DNA of 28,435 bases from a virus. The position numbers and the translations under genes are program-made. Numbering within the stretch: the stretch's first letter is position 1; each line of letters starts with the position of its first letter. The notes beneath the pieces are model-generated. The model was not told where the DNA came from, did no database searches, and was given only the letters and a program-made list of their open reading frames with translations. Where the stretch lies: positions 1 to 28,435 of IMG/VR virus record IMGVR_UViG_3300047319_000712. One strand, given 5' to 3'. Shown piece by piece: positions 22,954 through 28,435 of the stretch.

Positions 22954-23777
22954 GCTGCTGCGTACTGCGCTTGAGGGTTAAGGATCGAGAGCGCGTAGGT
23001 GGCTACGTCTTCGGGGAAAGTGCGATACAGTTCCAGGCAACCCGTTTCACATGAAGCGCGGAAACCGTTCTCTGGCAGACAATGGCAACCCGCGCATGGC
23101 AATGCTTTTTTTCGGTAGGTGGTCACTTCGGGAACGTGAGCGTAGATCCGTTCCGTGGCCGATCCGCAAAGTGCAATCGTCGGTGTCCCGATTGTGCCAG
23201 CCAGATGCGCCGGACCACTGTCGTTGCCTATGACCAGCCGCGCTGATTGGATGGCAGCACTGATCCAGTCCCAACTCTTGCCCACGATGCAGTGGAAGGG
23301 CATGAAGAAAGCGTTGTCACGTTGCTCCGTGCAGACCTTCACGCTGTAGCCAGCGTTGCGAAGCAGCAGCCCAAGCTCGACGAAATAAGAAGAAGGCCAG
23401 GTGCGAACACGCGAGAAACATTGCGGGAAGATGATGACATCCGCGCTGTCCCTGTGACCCATCTCCCGATCCATCGGTTTCATTTCCAGCCGTGGCCGCT
23501 TTGGTGTCGCGCTGATGCCCAGCTTGTGAGTGATCCACTGGACGTAGGAGTAGGGCAGTTTCAATCTGACCGCTGTCTCGTAACCCTCCTGCGTAAGCAC
23601 CGCACCTGTGGGGTCATCGGTTACAGGCATCTGGAACATCTTGAGCATGTCCGCTCGCCAGCCCGTAGCGTACAACTCCACTGCTTCGCCAGCCTGGATC
23701 ATTCCTTCACCAACCCATGCAAAGCACACGATGTCACCGACACCGTTGAACCATCCGTTGAAGGTATCAATTTTCAT
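22950..23777 (-). CDS. Glycosyltransferase family 9 (heptosyltransferase-like), 275 aa
   Basis: The GT9 hallmark is present at residues 180-205 (ARLVIGNDSGPAHLAGTIGTPTIALCGSA), which binds the nucleotide-sugar donor. An N-terminal GVGDIVCFAW matches the GD start motif of the family. The C-terminal part has seven cysteines, in CAGCHC and SCETGC. GT9 enzymes add heptose or related sugars to lipopolysaccharide cores. At 275 residues it is shorter than the usual 320-350, so part of the N-terminal Rossmann fold may be reduced. It follows the capsid gene after a 78-base gap with an inverted repeat and overlaps the methyltransferase. An enzyme inside a head gene cluster suggests sugar modification of the virion or of the host envelope. 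Confidence 0.8.
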   Translation of the reverse strand: MKIDTFNGWFNGVGDIVCFAWVGEGMIQAGEAVELYATGWRADMLKMFQMPVTDDPTGAVLTQEGYETAVRLKLPYSYVQWITHKLGISATPKRPRLEMKPMDREMGHRDSADVIIFPQCFSRVRTWPSSYFVELGLLLRNAGYSVKVCTEQRDNAFFMPFHCIVGKSWDWISAAIQSARLVIGNDSGPAHLAGTIGTPTIALCGSATERIYAHVPEVTTYRKKALPCAGCHCLPENGFRASCETGCLELYRTFPEDVATYALSILNPQAQYAAA

Positions 23778-23787
23778 TCGCTCGCTA

Positions 23788-23834
23788 CACGCGCTTCCCC
23801 TTTTAGATATGGCAAGAGGATGGAGAAGCGCGTG
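23788..23834. other. Inverted repeat between capsid and glycosyltransferase genes
   Basis: Ten-base arms (23788-23797 and 23825-23834) pair perfectly across a 27-base loop; two further pairs follow one mismatch. On the transcribed - strand there is no T run after the stem, so it is not a classic terminator. It may be an attenuator or an RNA-stability element that separates the abundant capsid message from the two enzyme genes. Confidence 0.5.
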
Positions 23835-23855
23835 AGAGTGAACAAACTTCGGTTT

Positions 23856-26039
23856 TTACCTTGCGGAACCTGTTCCCGCTGCGGCTTTAATCAGTTGTCC
23901 TGCGGCAGTCTGCCCAGGTGCGCTGCCCCACATGAGCGCGATCCGGCTTGTGGCCGTGCCGAGCGTGTGGTTGACGTACTGGACCTGCATGACCGTGATC
24001 CCGATGTCGGGGTCAGTGACCATCTGGACGTTGCCAAATGAAGCACCTGGCAAAACAGATGTGTAGTCATTCGGTGTCCGAGTGGCAAGGCACAGGGCGG
24101 ATTTGCTGCCAGCGAACCCAACGAGGTTCGCGTTGTTACTCGGCAGGTTGGGGGCCGAGTAAAGCTGGAACGAATCCACTGTGATTCCCAGCGTGGTGTC
24201 TTCCTGAGTGCCTTCGGTGATGATGGAAGGTTGCGGAACATTCGTCCCGAACTGGACCATCGTGGCGTCTTTCTTCACGCTGCCAAACGCGTTCGGCCAC
24301 AGGAGCATCGTGCGCCTCCCAAGACCCAACGGAACGCCGCGCAATTCCAGCGCAGTGCCGATGTCCACTACAGCATTGCGGGTGAACGCAGCCGAAGTCG
24401 AGATCGTGTTATTGGTGTAGTTGGCATCGGTCAGGTTCGCGTAAAGCGAATCGACCATTGCCTTTGCCAGCGCGTAGGCACTTGCCTCGGCGAACTCCTC
24501 AAAGAGTTTCCGCATCGTTGTGGCGAGCAGGTTCTCGTTGAAGGTGATCGGCACGCCCTTGTGGTTGTTGATGACCACAGGCACATCGGTTGTCGCAGCC
24601 ACTACATCTGCCCAGCCCGTCGCTGTCGAATATGTAACGACGCTTGGAATCGTCACAATCCTTGTCATGATCGTCTGGTTGTAGGTTGCGGGTTGATCCG
24701 AGAAGTCCGTCGTGAAACGGACTAGGGCTGGGAACTTAAACTTGAGCAGTTCCAGTGTTCGGAGCGTGACCAACGTGCCAGCGATTGTGCCAAGGTTGGC
24801 GTCGGTAACATCCGCTGCCATGATCGCATCCTGGAACATTTCCAGGCGACTGTTTACCAGGCGAGTGCGAACGTCCTTGTTCTTGTCGGTTTCGCTGAAC
24901 GCACTGGCGTAAACCGCGCCGACATCCAGGCCGATCTTGGCTTTCTCCTCGCGGGTTGTGGCTCGCGCTCCGTTCTGTAGCAACGTCGCCATCTTTGCGA
25001 AGACCGCGCCTGGATCTTCGCTGGTGATGCTGACGGAACTTCCGCCGCCACCAGGAGTGTTTGCTGGGACGAAACGCTCCCTCAACGACGCACCTGGGCC
25101 TCCGAAGGCGTCGATGATGTTGATGAAGGACGGATCGACTGTCGCCTTGGCAACCAACTCAGCGCGAAGCTGAAGGTTCTTCGGCGCGATTGCCTGACGT
25201 TTCACAGCGCGATCCACTGCTGACTCAGCGTTGGACTTGTTGCGCCGCTCGATTTCCTTGGCCTGAATAGCGGACTGCGCTTTCAGTTTTTCGTTTTCGA
25301 TCTCAAGATCAGTAGCGCGAGCTTGTGCGCGGTACTTCTCAAGCTGTTCCTTGGCACTGTCGTCGTCAGTGTTCTTGGCGACTATCGCCTCCAACTCTGC
25401 GATCTTTGCTTTTTGCTCCTCATTTTTCGCCTGGAGCGCAGCGATTTCTTCCGGTGTCATTTTTGACTTCTCCTTTGTTGTTGTTTCGCTGGATGCTCCA
25501 GCGGCGACGGGTGATCCGTCATTTTTTGCCCACATGGGCAAATTGTTAAAAGCTGGGTCATTGACGAGGCCTCCCATGTTGACCCGCGCCCCGTCATAGC
25601 AGACGACCTTCGCTGGATCTTTGCGCTTGTCGTCCACATGGAACACTGGTGAGAACGCGCGGTAGTCTTTTCCTTCCACCGCTTTCTTCCCGCTCGCGCT
25701 CCACTCGCCTTTGGCGACTACACCTTCTGTTGGTCGCCAGATGAAACTGTCGGGCCAAAAGGATGCCGCCCCGTCCTCATGGTTAAAATCAAAGTAAACT
25801 TTCTTTCCGGTGCGAGCGGTGATGGCGGCGCGCTGCTGCTCAATCGCACCAGCAGTGTTGGCGTCGATGAACACTTTGATCGGGCGACCAATGCCACCGG
25901 AAACGGGCGTGATCTCATGAACGCCAGCCGGAAGAAAGACGATCTCGTTCTTGTCCATCGCAGCGATGGCAACTGCGGCACGACATTCCACTGCTCCATT
26001 ATCGTCATCGCCATCCTTGCATGTAAGTGGTGTTTTCAT
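23856..26039 (-). CDS. Fusion of capsid maturation protease, scaffold and major capsid protein, 727 aa
   Basis: One uninterrupted frame joins three parts. Residues 30-175 match Mu I-type head proteases: IVFLPAGVHEITP, VYFDFNHEDGA (His at 87), VAKGEWSASGKKAVEGKDYRAFSPVF in pieces, and GLVNDPAFNNLP. Residues 195-275 form a charged coiled coil (EEIAALQAKNEEQKAKIAEL) typical of scaffolds. From about 330 to the end is an HK97-fold-like major capsid protein, with VPVVINNHKGVPITFNENLL and ASAYALAKAMVDSLYA. The first ATG has no Shine-Dalgarno, while Met194 at 25460 has AAGGAG with 9 bases of spacing, so a 534-aa scaffold-capsid product may be made in larger amount. Fused scaffold-capsid genes are known; adding the protease in the same frame is rare. 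Confidence 0.8.
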   Translation of the reverse strand: MKTPLTCKDGDDDNGAVECRAAVAIAAMDKNEIVFLPAGVHEITPVSGGIGRPIKVFIDANTAGAIEQQRAAITARTGKKVYFDFNHEDGAASFWPDSFIWRPTEGVVAKGEWSASGKKAVEGKDYRAFSPVFHVDDKRKDPAKVVCYDGARVNMGGLVNDPAFNNLPMWAKNDGSPVAAGASSETTTKEKSKMTPEEIAALQAKNEEQKAKIAELEAIVAKNTDDDSAKEQLEKYRAQARATDLEIENEKLKAQSAIQAKEIERRNKSNAESAVDRAVKRQAIAPKNLQLRAELVAKATVDPSFINIIDAFGGPGASLRERFVPANTPGGGGSSVSITSEDPGAVFAKMATLLQNGARATTREEKAKIGLDVGAVYASAFSETDKNKDVRTRLVNSRLEMFQDAIMAADVTDANLGTIAGTLVTLRTLELLKFKFPALVRFTTDFSDQPATYNQTIMTRIVTIPSVVTYSTATGWADVVAATTDVPVVINNHKGVPITFNENLLATTMRKLFEEFAEASAYALAKAMVDSLYANLTDANYTNNTISTSAAFTRNAVVDIGTALELRGVPLGLGRRTMLLWPNAFGSVKKDATMVQFGTNVPQPSIITEGTQEDTTLGITVDSFQLYSAPNLPSNNANLVGFAGSKSALCLATRTPNDYTSVLPGASFGNVQMVTDPDIGITVMQVQYVNHTLGTATSRIALMWGSAPGQTAAGQLIKAAAGTGSAR
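25470..25475 (-). promoter_or_regulatory. Internal Shine-Dalgarno for scaffold-capsid product
   Basis: AAGGAG on the - strand lies 9 bases before ATG 25460, in frame within the fusion gene, exactly at the border between protease and coiled-coil scaffold (KEKSKM). It is a better ribosome site than the one at the gene's own start. The lambda C/Nu3 pair uses the same principle of a nested start. Confidence 0.65.
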
Positions 26040-26046
26040 GGTGGTG

Positions 26047-26274
26047 TTAAACGCAGACTTTCAGCCTGTGGTATTCCAGGCGGGTTAGCTCGGCAGTTTC
26101 CGTGCTGTTCATTTGGAAGGTGTACAGGTTGGGATCTTCCAGGCGTTCTGCGGCCTGATCGTGTTGCCCAAAACTCGGAGAGGACTCACCCTCTGTTGGC
26201 ATCTTGCTCTGAGGGGTGTTTTCAAACTTCGCCTGGTCCTCGTTGCCGCTCGATTTGGTGATGTGTTTAGTCAT
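26047..26274 (-). CDS. Small hypothetical protein, 75 aa
   Basis: The first two thirds are polar and probably disordered (SSGNEDQAKFENTPQSK). The C-terminus reads LYTFQMNSTETAEL, then EYHRLKVCV, and shares a motif with the end of the neighbouring 97-aa protein: aromatic-x-aromatic-x-M-x-S-T ... L-x-x-x-E-Y-x-R-L-K. It ends seven bases before the capsid fusion start and may be co-translated with it. A scaffold or portal-associated role is possible from position; no family is recognised. Confidence 0.5.
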   Translation of the reverse strand: MTKHITKSSGNEDQAKFENTPQSKMPTEGESSPSFGQHDQAAERLEDPNLYTFQMNSTETAELTRLEYHRLKVCV

Positions 26275-26278
26275 GGGG

Positions 26279-26572
26279 TTAGGAGTGGAGTTTCAGCCGT
26301 TCGTACTCCTCTGGACTGAGCGGCACATCGCCCACGGTGCTGCTCATGGTGTAGTTGTAGGTGGACTTGCCTTCCTTTTCTTCGGGCGGTGTTGGAGTGT
26401 CTTCGCTTTTCGCCTGTTCGTTTTCAGGTGGCGGATGCAGTAACAGGTCGGAAGCTTCCAGTGCGGCGATGATCTCGGCCTTGCGAGCGTCATATAGGAT
26501 TTCGATGCCGCGTTTTTCTGCCAGGTCTTTCAACTCAGGCACAGTTAGTTCTTCGTAGTTAGTTGGGGTCAT
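26279..26572 (-). CDS. Small protein with SAP/Rho-N-like N-terminus, 97 aa
   Basis: Residues 6-43 (YEELTVPELKDLAEKRGIEI, then ARKAEIIAALEA) match the helix-extended-helix build of SAP, HeH or Rho N-terminal domains, which bind nucleic acid. A Pro/Glu-rich linker follows. The C-terminal 27 residues (TYNYTMSST, LSPEEYERLKLHS) share the motif seen in the neighbouring 75-aa protein. The ATG overlaps the portal stop (ATGA). A link between packaged DNA and head interior is conceivable but not shown. Confidence 0.55.
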   Translation of the reverse strand: MTPTNYEELTVPELKDLAEKRGIEILYDARKAEIIAALEASDLLLHPPPENEQAKSEDTPTPPEEKEGKSTYNYTMSSTVGDVPLSPEEYERLKLHS

Positions 26573-28185
26573 GATGGTTCCTTTGTTGTTGCAATGATCT
26601 CACTGGCGAGAGCGAGGACTGCTTTGGTAAATGTGGCTTCGTCTTCGATCTGCGAAATTTCTTCCAGCTTGCTCTCCACTGGAGTCTGACCTGGCTTTTT
26701 CTTCGGAGCGTTGGGGTCAGGCTTTTTGTCAATCGGGCTAGTGCCTTTCGGTCCTGCTGGGGCTGGCTTGCCATCGGGTCCAACCGAAGTGGGCGGCAGT
26801 TGCTTCTCGGTCACTTCCTCGTCCCCAGTGGGTTCGGGGATCGCGTACTTCTGCCGCATGTGACTGAAGGGAATCGGGATTCCCATGTTGGCGAGAACCT
26901 GATCGCGCTGCGCGTCCTGGTAAGTGCCAATCGTTTCCTGGAGGAATCGGCAGGAAGGAGCTTCCTTCTTGTCGCCATAGTTGAACATCAGGATCGCGGG
27001 GATGAATTGTCGGTTGATGATGTTGGCGATGTAATCACAGGCGGCATCCAGCCGATCCTGTTTCAGTTGCGCTTCCACCGTTCCAAAGGCCTGACCGCCG
27101 CGCCCACTGGCGATTGTCTGACCCGTCATGGTCTGTCCCAGGAGGAGTGTTCGCGCATAGGAGTCTGCGCGGTCCAGGAGATCGCCCTGTGGAGTGTGGC
27201 CACTGTGCGCCATCGTGGACTCCTTCAGTTCCATCGTGGTCCCTTCAGGGAACGCCGCCCAACCCGCGCTACCCATGTTGGCGAGCATCTGTCCAATGAT
27301 CGACACGGTTTCGTCCGGCGTGGCCGCTGCATACGACGCCCACCGGAAAGGCAGTCCAAAGACTTGTGCCAGGTTCAGCAGCCAGTCGCTGGAAAAGTTG
27401 GCCGCGCACCACCACCACGCCAGCGGACGCAGGAGTGGACCGCCCAGGGGATTGCCTGACTGGATCTTGTTTATCCCGATCAAAAATTTGTTCTCTGGGA
27501 AACGAGTGAGCGTGGCCTGACGCGGATTAGAGTTGGTGATCCCGTATCCCTGCGGCGCGTTGGGATCAGTCAGTCCGAGAACCCCTTCCGAACTCCATGC
27601 GTAGGAAACAGGGTTGACCCAGTAGGTTGACTTGGGACACCAGATCGTTCCCTGGTTCTCGGTGTCGCAGGTGTCCCACAGGATCTCCAGGACGCTCACT
27701 CCCTTGAACCAACCATCCATGAGATCTTTGATCGTTCCTTCCAGATCGTTCTCGTCCATCGTGGGATCTGGGTTCATGTTATCAAAGGCGCAGGTGACGA
27801 GCTTCTCACGATCAATCGCGCTGGGAGTCGCCATCTTGTCCTCCTCGGAGTAGGGGTCAAACACGATGTCGCGCCGTGTTACCCCGTACTCCAGTTCGGT
27901 CTTGCAGGATGCCAGGACAGGCCAGGAATCCAACATGAGTGTGAGAAGTTCCCATTGCTGGATGTGATTCCCAGCCAGTGCGCCGCGCAGCGTTGTCTCG
28001 ATGTAGTTAGGCGTGATGGCACGGAGGGAAGGCAAGATCCAGCGGAACGACGCCTGGTTTCTCAGGATGCGGTTCAGTGCGCTGGTGGGATGTGTCCCGT
28101 TGCCGTTGGAGGAGTAACCGTTCTTAGGAGGCTTCGGCTTGCGCGGAGGCTTCGACGCTGCTGCTTTGACTGCCCTGGACTTCAT
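26569..28185 (-). CDS. Portal protein, DUF935 (Mu gp29)-like, 538 aa
   Basis: The body shows the DUF935 pattern: LDSWPVLASCKTELEYGVTRR, LMDGWFKGVSVLEILWD, ENKFLIGINKIQSGNPLGGPLLRP in pieces, and LDRADSYARTLLLGQTMTGQ. The family forms the dodecameric portal through which DNA enters and leaves the head. The first 30 residues are Lys/Pro-rich and basic, and the last 100 are Pro/Lys/Glu-rich and probably disordered, so only about residues 40-430 are the portal core. It overlaps the terminase gene (ATGA), as usual for terminase-portal pairs. Confidence 0.85.
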   Translation of the reverse strand: MKSRAVKAAASKPPRKPKPPKNGYSSNGNGTHPTSALNRILRNQASFRWILPSLRAITPNYIETTLRGALAGNHIQQWELLTLMLDSWPVLASCKTELEYGVTRRDIVFDPYSEEDKMATPSAIDREKLVTCAFDNMNPDPTMDENDLEGTIKDLMDGWFKGVSVLEILWDTCDTENQGTIWCPKSTYWVNPVSYAWSSEGVLGLTDPNAPQGYGITNSNPRQATLTRFPENKFLIGINKIQSGNPLGGPLLRPLAWWWCAANFSSDWLLNLAQVFGLPFRWASYAAATPDETVSIIGQMLANMGSAGWAAFPEGTTMELKESTMAHSGHTPQGDLLDRADSYARTLLLGQTMTGQTIASGRGGQAFGTVEAQLKQDRLDAACDYIANIINRQFIPAILMFNYGDKKEAPSCRFLQETIGTYQDAQRDQVLANMGIPIPFSHMRQKYAIPEPTGDEEVTEKQLPPTSVGPDGKPAPAGPKGTSPIDKKPDPNAPKKKPGQTPVESKLEEISQIEDEATFTKAVLALASEIIATTKEPS

Positions 28186-28433
28186 TGGATGACGAGCCTT
28201 CTGGGTTCAAACGCTGGCATCGCTGTCATGGCAGGTCGCCCGAAGTGGATGCGGGAAGGATCGGTGATCGCGCCAGCCATGCTTTCACCCGCCGCGCGAA
28301 TGGCGAGGGCGAGCGCGGTGCAACGGTCACTGTGGCCTTCGCGGGTTTTCGGTGCCCAGTAGGAATACTCCCCAGCCTTCACCACTTGCTGCATGGCGTG
28401 AAGATCTTCACGCACGGAGCGGGAGATCGGGAT
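28182..28433 (-). CDS. Terminase large subunit, C-terminal end (truncated by window edge)
   Basis: Only the last 83 residues are inside the window; the frame is open to the right edge. The segment YSYWAPKTREGHSDRCTALALAIRAAG has the GHSDR-x-x-ALALA signature found at the end of the nuclease domain of Mu gp28-like terminases, which cut and package phage DNA using ATP. The position directly before a DUF935 portal, with an ATGA overlap, supports this. The GTG at 28415 lies in frame but is not the real start, since sequence before it continues in frame. Confidence 0.75.
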   Translation of the reverse strand: MPISRSVREDLHAMQQVVKAGEYSYWAPKTREGHSDRCTALALAIRAAGESMAGAITDPSRIHFGRPAMTAMPAFEPRRLVIQ

Positions 28434-28435
28434 GC

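Noticed and set aside
23247-24041. 264-aa + strand frame
   Set aside because: Antisense to the GT9 and capsid genes; no coding character of its own.
26800-27459. 219-aa + strand frame
   Set aside because: Antisense shadow of the portal gene.
1-28435. tRNA genes, integrase, attachment sites or transposons
   Set aside because: None was recognised in either strand, so a prophage or mobile-element origin is not claimed.

Overview
The window is part of a tailed double-stranded DNA phage genome (Caudoviricetes), either free or a prophage fragment. It shows an almost complete morphogenesis module for a phage with a long, probably non-contractile tail. No sheath gene, integrase, attachment site, tRNA, rRNA, IS element or CRISPR array is visible. 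The head genes are of the Mu-like type (gp28-type terminase end, DUF935 portal, MuF-type protein, I-type protease), while the tail genes are siphovirus-like (G/GT chaperones, long tape measure, NlpC-type protein, J-like tip). A GT9 (heptosyltransferase-like) enzyme, an Amidase_3 endolysin and GC-rich DNA are compatible with a Gram-negative host, but the host cannot be named from this sequence.

Layout. (1) 2-922, + strand: the 3' part of a di-metal aminopeptidase-like gene and a 51-aa protein, then a hairpin terminator. (2) 923-1581: about 650 bases without a convincing gene, holding 22-bp spaced repeats and several hairpins. (3) 1582-2352: a small membrane protein on the - strand, a short divergent gap with repeated operator-like motifs, then three small + strand genes (helical, membrane, zinc-knuckle). 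(4) 2372-5369: five tandem, mosaic, repeat-rich coiled-coil genes and a 20-aa mini-ORF, all joined by the same ATGA/GTGA junction, ended by a strong terminator at 5379-5415. (5) 5419-28433, - strand: the late operon. Read in the direction of transcription, from high to low coordinates, it holds: terminase end, DUF935 portal, two small proteins with a shared C-terminal motif, a protease-scaffold-capsid fusion, a glycosyltransferase, a methyltransferase, DUF1320-like connector, MuF-type protein, gp10/gpS-like neck protein, tail-terminator candidate, fibre-like protein, two small to medium unknowns, an SH3-like protein, two paralogous tail-tube candidates, G/GT chaperones, tape measure, a 715-aa tail protein, NlpC/P60-type protein, J-like tail tip, a membrane-anchored coiled coil, the amidase endolysin and two small proteins.

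Most late genes are coupled by 4-base ATGA or GTGA overlaps, so the cluster probably behaves as one translationally coupled transcript. The most unusual points are: the single reading frame for capsid protease, scaffold and major capsid protein, with a strong internal ribosome site; the tandem mosaic coiled-coil family whose every 3' end carries the next gene's Shine-Dalgarno and start codon; and a glycosyltransferase plus methyltransferase pair placed between the capsid and connector genes.
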